Below, piece after piece: positions 45,700 to 54,142 of a DNA stretch of 64,000 bases. The position numbers and the translations under genes are program-made. Source of the stretch: a virus; IMG/VR virus record IMGVR_UViG_3300032116_000013, positions 62,001 to 126,000 of that record, one strand, 5' to 3'. The first letter of the stretch is position 1. Each line of letters begins with the position of its first letter. Below the pieces are notes generated by a model, which ran no database searches, had not been told where the DNA came from, and was given only the letters and a program-made list of their open reading frames with translations.

Positions 45700-46599
45700 A
45701 TGAGTCTAGCAAGTCTAAAGAAGGGTTCATCCCTTGATAAGTTGAAGAAGGCAGTCGAGCAGTCTTCATCAGGTGGCAATAATAAGTCAAGCGCAGATGA
45801 TCGCTTTTGGTCCCCAGAAGTTGATGCGTCTGGCAATGGATACGCAGTTATCCGTTTCCTCGATACCCCAGCAGTTGATGGTGAAGATGGTCTTCCTTGG
45901 ATCCAGATTTGGAATCATGGTTTCCAGGGACCAGGCGGTTGGTACATCGAGAATTCTTTGACCACCATCGGTAAGAACGATCCAGTGTCTGAGTACAATT
46001 CAGTTCTTTGGAATAGTGGCATTGAAGCCAACAAGGAAATCGCTCGCAAGCAGAAACGTCGATTGTCCTACATCAGCAACATTCTTGTTGTCTCTGATCC
46101 GAAGCGTCCGCAAAACGAAGGTAAGGTTTTCCTCTTCAAGTTTGGAAAGAAGATCTTCGAGAAACTCAAGGCGCAACTCGAACCAGAGTTTCAGGATGAG
46201 ACACCGATGAATCCGTTCGATTTCTGGAAGGGTGCAAACTTCAAGTTGAAGATTCGCAACTACGAAGGTTATCGTAACTATGATAAGTCGGAGTTTGAGG
46301 CTCCTTCTGCTTTGTTCAACGGTGACGACGCTCAGATCGAAAAGGTCTGGAAGTCTGCCTTTTCACTCAAGGAATTTTTGAAGCCTGAGAACTTCAAGTC
46401 TTATGATGAACTCAAGGCGAAGTTGGATAAGGTTCTTGGTGCTGGCGGAAGTGCCGCTGCAAGCGCAAAGCGAATTGACGATGAACAGGTTGCTGCTCCT
46501 GTCGTTCGTTCTGCTCCTGCCAAGAAGGTCACTGCTGAAGAAGTCAGCGTCTCTGATGATGACGATATGGCTTTCTTTGAGAAGTTGGCTGCAGAGTAA
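45700..46599 (+). CDS. 32: gp32-like single-strand DNA-binding protein (299 aa)
   Basis: The gp32 layout is clear: basic N-terminal cooperativity segment (LASLKKGSSLDKLKKA), core OB fold (RFWSPEVDASGNGYAVIRFLD, WIQIWNHGFQGPGGWYIENSLTT, RKQKRRLSYISNILVVSDP, KVFLFKFGKKIFEKL) and an acidic C-terminus (DDDDMAFFEKLAAE) used to bind partner proteins. T4 gp32 holds zinc with one His and three Cys. This protein has no cysteine at all, so the zinc site is missing. It coats replication forks with gp59. Followed by a strong terminator. Confidence 0.95.
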   Translation: MSLASLKKGSSLDKLKKAVEQSSSGGNNKSSADDRFWSPEVDASGNGYAVIRFLDTPAVDGEDGLPWIQIWNHGFQGPGGWYIENSLTTIGKNDPVSEYNSVLWNSGIEANKEIARKQKRRLSYISNILVVSDPKRPQNEGKVFLFKFGKKIFEKLKAQLEPEFQDETPMNPFDFWKGANFKLKIRNYEGYRNYDKSEFEAPSALFNGDDAQIEKVWKSAFSLKEFLKPENFKSYDELKAKLDKVLGAGGSAAASAKRIDDEQVAAPVVRSAPAKKVTAEEVSVSDDDDMAFFEKLAAE

Positions 46600-46626
46600 T
46601 TCGATTCAGAAAACTAAATTGTTTTC

Positions 46627-46651
46627 GGGGGGACTTCGGTCCCCCTTTTTT
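46627..46651. terminator. Bidirectional terminator between gene 32 and minus-strand cluster
   Basis: GGGGGAC-TTCG-GTCCCCC with TTTTTT after it. It lies between convergent genes and can stop both. Confidence 0.88.
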
Positions 46652-49401
46652 CATCCATATGCTAAAGTTGGATCTGACGCAGAAGGTTTTTCTATTTGAT
46701 TAATTTGATTTTCTCTTAACTCTATAACTTGTCTAGTTAAAAAGTTAACTCTTTTATCAATATTTTGACCAACCATCAAAGCAGCCAATGCTGTTTTTTG
46801 AGCATTATCAACATTTAATTGAGAAACGCTGTCTTCACCTAGTGCAATAGATTCTTCTTGTTTAGACATTACTGTAGATTCTCTAGGTAAAGTTGACATA
46901 ACTCCTAAAGCCTTTTCAATATATGATCTATTAAAATCTGCTGTTTGACCGAATGCATCAGCAAACATAGAAGGTTGCACTTTTACATCATTTGCTCTTG
47001 CTGCTAGTTCATCTACTGTTATGTTTCCATCCCCATCTAAATCTAATTTATCATTTAATTCATAAGCCTTAGTTCCTGAGGATATTAGAACATTGGAACC
47101 TTTTTGAGCAGCCGCAGGCTGTAAAACATATGCGTAGATAGTTCCTAAATCTGATCCCACTGGAAGACCCCATTTATCAAAATACTTTTCAACCCATTTC
47201 ATTTGCTCTGCTGCAGATAAACTGCCTAAAACTCCAGTTGAACCGCCTTTATCTTTTGGTTTTCCTATTGCTCCAGGAACACCTAAATCTGCTGCAGTAA
47301 TTGGCATAAACTGAATCAATCCAGTAGCACCAGTGACATTATTTTCTGCTTTAGGATCAATTGCGCTTTCTTTGTACATAACCTTTAATAAATCAGCAGG
47401 ATCAATCATGAATTTCTCAGAAACTCGCATAACTTCACTAGCAAAAGCAGAATCTTCACCTAGAACCTTGTTCACCCTTTCTTTATCGGTTGTTCTAGCA
47501 CTAATAGTGGCTATTTGCTCTTTTGTTAGATTATAATTTGTTGCAAATGGGTCAAATTCTTTCGACAATTCTTCTTGGGTTGGTTCTGGTGGTAATACAA
47601 TCCCACTCATCCATCCGAATATTTTTTCAGATACAGCCATGGATTCATCGTTTAAAAATAAACTTGCTATAGTACCGCCGCCAAGTCCAGCAAAAAATCC
47701 AGCAGGACCACCAAACACACCACCTACGGCTGCAGCCAACCCACTAACTCCTATTGTTTGAACGAAAGTGTTTATTCCACTTATCATTGTTTCTTTGTAT
47801 TGAGTAGGGCTAATTACACCATTTTTGTATTGTTCGATTGCAGTGCTCATGCTGATTATGGCAGGAACTAAAAGCAATCCGCCAACTGCAGCCGTTTTAG
47901 TATATCCCATAAATCGATTTCTTTTTACAAATAGTTCTAATTGTATTAATGCCTTAGTAACTTTCAAAGGCACAACTCTTTGAGTGAATTTGTAAGTAGA
48001 ACCAGTTGTTGTTGCTTTAGGCGCAGCGCCAATAGGGGTTTGCCCTTTGGGCGACTTTACAAACTTTCCGCTTATCGGATCTTTGAATCTTTGGGAAATA
48101 GGATCAAAAACTGGAGTTATCCACATTTTTCTTTTAGCGTCCCAAACTCTACCGCCGATTATAGTACCACTTAAAGTAGCATTATTAGCAATACCAGTCA
48201 TTGATGCACCAGGCGCTGCAGCGGCTGGTACTGCCTCTGGGCGAACTGCAGTTGCTGCTAAAGGTGGAAGTCTTACTTGAGATGCAAGAGCACCACCACC
48301 AGGAATAGAACCCAATACTTTAGGTAACAATTTTCTGAGATATCTATTTCTCCCAGCAAAAACGGCAAATTTTCCAGCACTAGAAATAGCAGTGTATGCT
48401 ACCAATCCTGCCAATACTTCATCTATTTCTTTGAGTGGAGTTTCAATCAGATAATTTACTGACTTTTTAAATTCTATTTGCTGCTGTCTTAAATAGTATT
48501 CCTGCGTGCCAACGATTTCTTTATTTTTATATTGATCTTTGTCTTCTAATTCAAATCCTACCCCGCCCTCCATTCTTCTACCAATTCTTCCAGCCAACGA
48601 TTTTGCAGGTTCTATTAATAGACCTACGGTAAACGCTTTTCCTAGAATAGGAATTGCAGACTTTATAACTTTTCTAGTTACTTCAGCAGAAATCGCGCCA
48701 GCGGCAGTTGCTGCTGCACCACCAGCAGCTAACAGTTTGTTTCCGCCCATCACTCCTGCGCCTACGGCAGTCAAACCTGCTCCAGCTAACGAAACTGCAA
48801 CTATGGATTTAACCATTTTTTTGAGTTTTTCGTTTTCTTTTTCTCTTCTTTCTTTGGCTTCTTTTATTCTTGGGTCAACATAATATGGATCTGCAGGAGC
48901 CTTCATAGATTTGAGCATTTCAATTTCTTTGTTTATTGCTTCAATTCTACCTTTGACTGATCTTGATGATAGAGGTGCTCTAGGGGCTGTTATTTTTCCG
49001 CTTTGAGTTAATACATTGAACTTTCTTTGCCCTTTGAAATATCCAAGATCGCTCATAATTGTATTAATCAGGGCTGTATTTTTTTCTGAAACAGCAGTTA
49101 AAATTGTTACTTGATTAGACAATGTTTTAATAGAGCCAGTGACGTAACTTTTGAATTTCTCATTTTGAGCCTCAATAGCCATGTCACTTTTCATCTGTCT
49201 TTCTTGATCAACTTTATTTGCATATCTCATCAAGGCTATTTGCTTTAGCGTCTGAGATCGAGTTAAAGTTGCAGCCATGCCCAAAACAGAAAATCTTGCC
49301 ATGACATTCTGTTTGACTGATTCTCTCATCAATCTGGTGATTGATGCACCGCGCATAGACTGCATCATCATCAAATTAACTGCTACGTCTCTTAAAGCCA
49401 T
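46651..49401 (-). CDS. Large virion protein with lytic transglycosylase domain (916 aa)
   Basis: Long helical N-terminus (LMMMQSMRGASITRLMRESVKQ), hydrophobic Gly/Ala segments near residues 195-250 and 500-570, an SLT domain at about 655-775 (LLKVMYKESAIDPKAENN with catalytic-type Glu678, GATGLIQFMP, AYVLQP) and a DLDGDGNITVDEL calcium-loop motif near 790. It directly follows gp51- and gp26-like chaperone-type genes, as tape-measure proteins often do. It may act as tape measure and as the virion murein hydrolase, because the gp5 homologue lacks a lysozyme domain. Confidence 0.75.
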   Translation of the reverse strand: MALRDVAVNLMMMQSMRGASITRLMRESVKQNVMARFSVLGMAATLTRSQTLKQIALMRYANKVDQERQMKSDMAIEAQNEKFKSYVTGSIKTLSNQVTILTAVSEKNTALINTIMSDLGYFKGQRKFNVLTQSGKITAPRAPLSSRSVKGRIEAINKEIEMLKSMKAPADPYYVDPRIKEAKERREKENEKLKKMVKSIVAVSLAGAGLTAVGAGVMGGNKLLAAGGAAATAAGAISAEVTRKVIKSAIPILGKAFTVGLLIEPAKSLAGRIGRRMEGGVGFELEDKDQYKNKEIVGTQEYYLRQQQIEFKKSVNYLIETPLKEIDEVLAGLVAYTAISSAGKFAVFAGRNRYLRKLLPKVLGSIPGGGALASQVRLPPLAATAVRPEAVPAAAAPGASMTGIANNATLSGTIIGGRVWDAKRKMWITPVFDPISQRFKDPISGKFVKSPKGQTPIGAAPKATTTGSTYKFTQRVVPLKVTKALIQLELFVKRNRFMGYTKTAAVGGLLLVPAIISMSTAIEQYKNGVISPTQYKETMISGINTFVQTIGVSGLAAAVGGVFGGPAGFFAGLGGGTIASLFLNDESMAVSEKIFGWMSGIVLPPEPTQEELSKEFDPFATNYNLTKEQIATISARTTDKERVNKVLGEDSAFASEVMRVSEKFMIDPADLLKVMYKESAIDPKAENNVTGATGLIQFMPITAADLGVPGAIGKPKDKGGSTGVLGSLSAAEQMKWVEKYFDKWGLPVGSDLGTIYAYVLQPAAAQKGSNVLISSGTKAYELNDKLDLDGDGNITVDELAARANDVKVQPSMFADAFGQTADFNRSYIEKALGVMSTLPRESTVMSKQEESIALGEDSVSQLNVDNAQKTALAALMVGQNIDKRVNFLTRQVIELRENQINQIEKPSASDPTLAYG

Positions 49402-49599
49402 TTATCTTTTTCTTTTAGTTTTGGTTTTAGAAATTAGGGCATTCATTTTAGATTCTTGTTCCATTCGCTTCTGTTTAACTTTCTCAGACTCTTCTTTAAC
49501 CCAACTGTTCACCATTCCAATGTACGTATCTCGTTCCCATGGAATCATATTTTCTAATTCAGTCAATGTGTATTTGTACTGATGAACTAGAGTAAACAT
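49402..49599 (-). CDS. gp51-like baseplate hub assembly protein (65 aa)
   Basis: YTLTELENMIPWERDTYIGMV matches the short gp51-type (tail-assembly-chaperone-like) pattern; the C-terminus is basic. It follows the gp26-like gene by 38 bases and precedes the 916-aa gene with no gap. In T4, gp51 helps hub assembly and is not in the virion. Confidence 0.68.
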   Translation of the reverse strand: MFTLVHQYKYTLTELENMIPWERDTYIGMVNSWVKEESEKVKQKRMEQESKMNALISKTKTKRKR

Positions 49600-49637
49600 G
49601 TTTCCGTAATAATTCTTTAAAGAACCATCACGGAAGG

Positions 49638-50393
49638 TTAGGTAAAAAAATCGTTGAGTCCCTCCAGATGCAATTGATGTTTAAATCCGCATTTCTGACA
49701 ATCATGTTCTTTGTCATATGATATAGTTGGAAGGCTCTCAAAAAATTCTGTGATCTTTAAAAATTGTTCTTGAGTTAAACTTTCAAAGAACGTATAGAAT
49801 TCTTCAACAGGCGTTTCGTTTTTATAATACACTTCTTTAGCATCAAAAATATATTCAGTGCAATCATAAATGAGGTCAAAAACTTCCTTATTGCCGTCTG
49901 ATAAAATCATGCTTTCGATAGATTTATAATTGGATAGATTTGGGAATTTTAGTTGAATTCCTATGTCTTTAGTTAGATAAATTCTGGTTGGTAGATTTTC
50001 AATGGCTGGTTTGATTTCCAGAAGATTTACGCTGACTGGCATCATGTGCATACAGTAGTCATCTTCTTCAACGCCTTCCTCGTTAGTCTTTTTTCCAACT
50101 ACGTTTCTGCAAACAAAGTATGTTTCTACTTTTTCGCCTATAGATCTTGCTCTTATGTTTAAAAACAAATACTCAATATCGAAGATTGGAATCTTATCAA
50201 TATCCATCTCGTCGATAATACAATTATTGACTACTTGTTTGATTGTTTTTAAAATATCTTCTTCTTTACCAGACTGTAGTGCCATCAAAAGAAGTTTTTC
50301 TTCTTTGACGAGAAATGGTCTGAATTTAATAGGAGTTTCGTGGGAAACAAGTTTCAATTCAAATATAGGTAAATCAATTTTAGGTAATGGCAT
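49638..50393 (-). CDS. gp26-like baseplate hub protein (251 aa)
   Basis: Opens with LPIFELKLVSHETPIKFRPFLVKEEKLLLMALQ, the T4 baseplate gp26-type pattern, and has a zinc-ribbon end (CQKCGFKH at about residues 232-239) plus an internal HMMPVSVNL region. T4 gp26 is a hub component needed early in hub assembly. GAGG lies before its ATG. Minus-strand, with the late cluster. Confidence 0.82.
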   Translation of the reverse strand: MPLPKIDLPIFELKLVSHETPIKFRPFLVKEEKLLLMALQSGKEEDILKTIKQVVNNCIIDEMDIDKIPIFDIEYLFLNIRARSIGEKVETYFVCRNVVGKKTNEEGVEEDDYCMHMMPVSVNLLEIKPAIENLPTRIYLTKDIGIQLKFPNLSNYKSIESMILSDGNKEVFDLIYDCTEYIFDAKEVYYKNETPVEEFYTFFESLTQEQFLKITEFFESLPTISYDKEHDCQKCGFKHQLHLEGLNDFFT

Positions 50394-50407
50394 ATAATAA
50401 CCTCAAG

Positions 50408-51196
50408 TTATCCCAATCCAGCAGTGTTATTCCAAATCATATCTATTATCGACTCAGTAGATTCATCAACTGCAGATCTAGAAGGAGCAGTAGTATATCT
50501 ACCATCATTAATTTTAAAATGTTCATAAGCCCAAACAACTGTAACTCTATGGAATCCATCATCACTCCAGTTTGATTGCATAGAAGTAACATTTACTGGA
50601 TATGCATTTTCTAGTTTTACCGAATAGTAAACATTTCGTTTTTCATTTGTATTGGCTAAAGAATTAACTCTGTTGACAAAAGTTTGTCCTAAGTCTACTG
50701 CTTTGAATACTTTAGAAGATTCAAACAGTTTAGCATTAATTTTGTCAACACTATTTAAAAATGCAGATAGTCCGCCGAAAATTTTATTTCTTCCGTATGG
50801 AATATCTGAAAATTGTAGCAATTCTATATCAGCAACAGTCTCGTCAAAGTACCAGTTTCTTGTAGTTGGAAGTCCTGCAGAACCTCCACCAAAACACGTT
50901 TCTACCCAAGAATTAAAAAAGTCATAGACTGGGATATTAGTATTATGGACAAATGTTGTGGTTATTTCATTATCTTCTCTGGAATAACCAACTCTGATTT
51001 TATTTCTGCCTGGTATTTTATAGTCTACCGTCTGTACTGTTTTTCCAGGAAACTCTACAGATTCGCATAGAGTCATAAACTCTCTCATATCAAAAGTTCC
51101 TTGCTCGATAAATGGAACGACTGGTATTCTCACTAAAAATTGCGAAGACTTCAAGAAGTCCTGCGACATAAACTTTTGCAGTGAAGGTGTTTCCAT
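50408..51196 (-). CDS. Tail tube-fold protein (gp54/gp19-like, 262 aa)
   Basis: QFLVRIPVVPF, EFMTLCESVEFPGKTVQTVDYKIPGRN and ITTTFVHNTNIPVYDFF are the tail-tube fold pattern used by T4 gp19, gp48 and gp54. Position near other hub genes favours the tube initiator gp54. The C-terminus (YSVKLENAYPVNVTSM then VTVVWAYEHF) is also tube-like. A CGGAGATTC site precedes it, and a TAAATA-type string lies further upstream. Confidence 0.72.
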   Translation of the reverse strand: METPSLQKFMSQDFLKSSQFLVRIPVVPFIEQGTFDMREFMTLCESVEFPGKTVQTVDYKIPGRNKIRVGYSREDNEITTTFVHNTNIPVYDFFNSWVETCFGGGSAGLPTTRNWYFDETVADIELLQFSDIPYGRNKIFGGLSAFLNSVDKINAKLFESSKVFKAVDLGQTFVNRVNSLANTNEKRNVYYSVKLENAYPVNVTSMQSNWSDDGFHRVTVVWAYEHFKINDGRYTTAPSRSAVDESTESIIDMIWNNTAGLG

Positions 51197-51235
51197 TTAA
51201 CTTGAATCTCCGAAGGCTAATCTATATTTATTGAG

Positions 51236-51781
51236 TTAATTATAGATAAACTTTTCTGTTGGAAGGAATATGGCTGACTCCCATTGGTCTGGTTCAACGT
51301 AGATAATTGAAGACCTGATGTGCTGGAATAAGTATCTTTTTGTACACTGTTCTATCATATTGTATCTTCTGGACTTCGACAAAAGGTCATAGGATAGATT
51401 AAACTTGGTTGTATCGTCGTATTTGGTATTGTTTATGAAGTCATGGAGCCTGTCCAGCAAAACCAATCTGGTGTATGGATCCAAATAATGGAGATTCAGA
51501 CCTAGAAATCCATTGTCATAGGTGTTGACTGGTATGACTAGCGGGAATTTATCCCAAACTGGTAGAGTTTCTTTGTATTTTGGGTCATAGTGGTAGAAAT
51601 ACATTCTACCGATAAACATCTTAGACGTAACTCTCTTGGCGTCATTTAGGACGTTCGATCTATTGGATGGCATTTTAAGACTATAGAGTTTCTCTCCTAG
51701 CCAATTTCTAGCGGCTTGGGTTCTTGGGCGAATCCCAGCGGCTGTCATTTCTTTACTCAATTTATCAAATAGAGATGGCAT
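51236..51781 (-). CDS. Conserved T4-like structural-region protein (181 aa)
   Basis: MYFYHYDPKYKETLPVWDKFPLVIPVN, GFLGLNLHYLDPYTRLVLLDRL and KRYLFQHIRSSIIYVEPDQWESAIFLPTEKF are conserved blocks of an aquatic T4-like family lying next to gene 4. Its start overlaps the gp4 stop (TAATG). Function not known to me; head completion or tail assembly is possible. Confidence 0.72.
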   Translation of the reverse strand: MPSLFDKLSKEMTAAGIRPRTQAARNWLGEKLYSLKMPSNRSNVLNDAKRVTSKMFIGRMYFYHYDPKYKETLPVWDKFPLVIPVNTYDNGFLGLNLHYLDPYTRLVLLDRLHDFINNTKYDDTTKFNLSYDLLSKSRRYNMIEQCTKRYLFQHIRSSIIYVEPDQWESAIFLPTEKFIYN

Positions 51782-52215
51782 TAGATACCTAATTCCTTTT
51801 CAGTTACAAGTTTAAATGTCCAATTTCGGTCTTTACAGTACTCGTCAGCGGCTTTCCATTTAGCCTCATTTATACCATAAGTTGCGACTTCTTTGATATA
51901 TTGTCTGGTTACTCGTTTTTTAGTTTGAGGTGCAACTGTTTGTTTGGAGGGTTTAATCTCTATAATTATGGTTTCGACCACTCCAGCCCTGTTTTTAACC
52001 TTCACTAGAAAATCTGGGAAATAACGATGCCAACGATTGTCAACTGGGGATAAATATGGTATGATTATTTCTTCACTAGACCAATGTAACACGTTTTGGT
52101 CACAGTCCAGATGCACCATGACTCGACGCTCCCACAAACTTCTATACCATATGTTCGTAGGGTCGCCTAAATATTTATTAGGGTTTTTAGGACTAAATTT
52201 TCCGCTGTACGCCAT
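51781..52215 (-). CDS. 4: gp4-like head completion protein (144 aa)
   Basis: MAYSGKFSPKNPNKYLGDPTNIWYRS plus WERRVMVHLD, RYFPDFLVKV and IIEIKPSKQT form the gp4 pattern, a PD-(D/E)XK-like nuclease fold. In T4, gp4 completes heads after packaging, so tails can join. ATG 52215 is preferred to a TTG at 52218. The minus-strand TATAAATA ends 5 bases before it, so this transcript should be nearly leaderless. Confidence 0.85.
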   Translation of the reverse strand: MAYSGKFSPKNPNKYLGDPTNIWYRSLWERRVMVHLDCDQNVLHWSSEEIIIPYLSPVDNRWHRYFPDFLVKVKNRAGVVETIIIEIKPSKQTVAPQTKKRVTRQYIKEVATYGINEAKWKAADEYCKDRNWTFKLVTEKELGI

Positions 52216-52219
52216 CAAC

Positions 52220-52227
52220 TATTTATA
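52220..52227 (-). promoter_or_regulatory. T4-late-type promoter for the minus-strand cluster
   Basis: TATAAATA on the minus strand, directly before gene 4. It lies between divergent late gene sets. Confidence 0.75.
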
Positions 52228-52239
52228 GAGAAATCATAG

Positions 52240-53451
52240 ATGAAGATAACCTTAGATGAGAAGCCTGTATCCTATGAAGTTCTTCCAGAGTTTATTGAGG
52301 GCGGCGGTACTATAGGCGAAGACGGGGTCCCAGAAGTAGGCGTATCTTCTACTAAACAAACGCAAGAAAAATTAAGAGAGGCTATCAGATACAAAAAAAG
52401 TCAATTAAATGTTTTGACTTTTCCTCTAGATTTAAACCAAAAAGATATGCCTCATGTTCTGTTTAAGATTTTTCCAACAGTAACAGGAGAAGTTGAGTCT
52501 CAAAATCAAAATCCTACGCAAACCAGTATCGGGGCTGGGATAGGAGTAGTTGGGGAAAAATTCTCAGAAGTAGCAAATAAGGCTGCCGAGTTAGGTCGAC
52601 AGGGGTTAAATGCCGTTGAATCTAGCGGATCTTTAGGCGCTGCTGCAGTTAATGCTGCGACATATGGTGTAGATAAACTTAAAAGCGGCGTGACAGGTCT
52701 GGTGCAAAAAGGCGGAGAATCTATTATAGGCAGCGAAGATATAGTTGCAGACGTTAAGAAAAGTTTTAGCAACTTCTCTTTGAATAGAAATGCTGACCAA
52801 TTGGCTGCAGCCATTGCGCTTTTTATGCCAGATGGAATATCAACAAACTATAGCCATTCATATGATGAATTGAGTCTAACTTCAACCTTGGGTGGGGCAG
52901 GATTGTTCCTTCAGGCTTTAGGTTCTAAGACTGGTAGTGCAGCCACTAGAGACGCATTTATAGTTGAAGGGGCAGCATCTTTGGCAGGAAACGTCTTGCA
53001 AGTTTCGCCAGAACTGACCAATGCGTTAGTATTTGCTACAACTGGCAAGGCTATAAATCCTCAACTTGAGATGCTATACAAATCTCCTAACCTTAGAACT
53101 TTTACCTTCGACTTTAGACTCGTTCCTAGAAACCAATCAGAGGCTGCGACTATAGTTGGAATTATTAATCTGCTAAAACATCATTCTTCACCTGAGATTC
53201 CATCAGGAACGACTGGAAGATACTTTATTCCTCCATCTCGGTTTGAGATAGAATTCTATAATGATAAAACAGACTCCTCAAATCCATATTTGTTTAAAAC
53301 TAAGAAATGCGTTTTAACCGATATATCTGTCGACTATTCTCCAAATGGATATGCATCTTTTTATGATGGTGCTCCAGTTGAAACTAGATTGCAACTACAG
53401 TTTAAGGAAACAGTCATTCTGGATAAATTTGACGTATTAGCAGGATACTAA
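52240..53451 (+). CDS. 48: gp48-like baseplate tube cap protein (403 aa)
   Basis: The core carries the tail-tube fold: LNVLTFPLDLNQKDMPHVLFKIFP at residues 55-80, LPD..ISTNYSHSYDE around 195, and LRTFTFDFRLVPRN, YFIPPSRFEIEFYN, VLTDISVDYSPNG and TRLQLQFKETVILD at the end. Between them lies a variable Gly/Ala helix-rich region. T4 gp48 caps the baseplate for tube start with gp54. Divergent from gene 4. Confidence 0.83.
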   Translation: MKITLDEKPVSYEVLPEFIEGGGTIGEDGVPEVGVSSTKQTQEKLREAIRYKKSQLNVLTFPLDLNQKDMPHVLFKIFPTVTGEVESQNQNPTQTSIGAGIGVVGEKFSEVANKAAELGRQGLNAVESSGSLGAAAVNAATYGVDKLKSGVTGLVQKGGESIIGSEDIVADVKKSFSNFSLNRNADQLAAAIALFMPDGISTNYSHSYDELSLTSTLGGAGLFLQALGSKTGSAATRDAFIVEGAASLAGNVLQVSPELTNALVFATTGKAINPQLEMLYKSPNLRTFTFDFRLVPRNQSEAATIVGIINLLKHHSSPEIPSGTTGRYFIPPSRFEIEFYNDKTDSSNPYLFKTKKCVLTDISVDYSPNGYASFYDGAPVETRLQLQFKETVILDKFDVLAGY

Positions 53452-53452
53452 G

Positions 53453-54142
53453 ATGCAATTCTTTCGATCAATACCTAAAACACTGTACTCATTTGATTTT
53501 AAAAATCAAAGCCCTAAAGTCATAACAAACATTTTTTCAAGGTTTAAAGTTAAGAGTTCAGTCTTAACTAATGCTTTTGCATTTAACAAGTATCAAATAG
53601 AAGATGGCGATACTCCAGAGATAGTGGCTTACAAACATTATGGCGACCCAAAGTTACACTGGATAATTTGCTTGACTAATGATCTGATAGATCCACAGTT
53701 TGATTTTCCTCTATCAGCACAATCTTTAGAAAACTATATCCTAAAAAAATACAATTTAAATACTATAGAAGAATCGTTTTCTATAAATCCGCCGCACCAT
53801 CACGTTTTAAAAATTGAAAAGACTCTTTCTGAAGTAAACGGTATAACATCAACAACTACAGAAGAATGCATAGTGACACTAGAACAATACAATCATATTT
53901 CGAATTCACTAGTCAATAAAATAACAAATTCACCAACCACAGAAACAATTGTGTTTAGACAGAATAACTCAGACCCTAATTCACCTATATCCTCAACTCT
54001 ATCAATAAAATCAACATACATACCAGTTTCTATTTTTGATTATGAAACTGAAGTTAATGAGTCTAAAAGACAAATTAAAATATTGAAACCCGAATATGCG
54101 CAAGCAATGAGTATGGAACTGGAAAATATTTTAAATGGCTGA
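53453..54142 (+). CDS. 53: gp53-like baseplate wedge protein (229 aa)
   Basis: KYQIEDGDTPEIVAYKHYGDPKLHWIICLTNDLIDPQFDFPLS (about residues 47-88) is the LysM-like opening block of gp53. The tail end (TEVNESKRQIKILKPEYAQ) is the usual C-terminal motif. gp53 completes baseplate wedges. Two bases after gp48 and overlapping the gp27-like gene by 8. Confidence 0.87.
   Translation: MQFFRSIPKTLYSFDFKNQSPKVITNIFSRFKVKSSVLTNAFAFNKYQIEDGDTPEIVAYKHYGDPKLHWIICLTNDLIDPQFDFPLSAQSLENYILKKYNLNTIEESFSINPPHHHVLKIEKTLSEVNGITSTTTEECIVTLEQYNHISNSLVNKITNSPTTETIVFRQNNSDPNSPISSTLSIKSTYIPVSIFDYETEVNESKRQIKILKPEYAQAMSMELENILNG

Noticed and set aside
46651-49401. Plus-strand ORFs inside the 916-aa gene
   Set aside because: Low-complexity shadows of the minus-strand gene, without ribosome sites.
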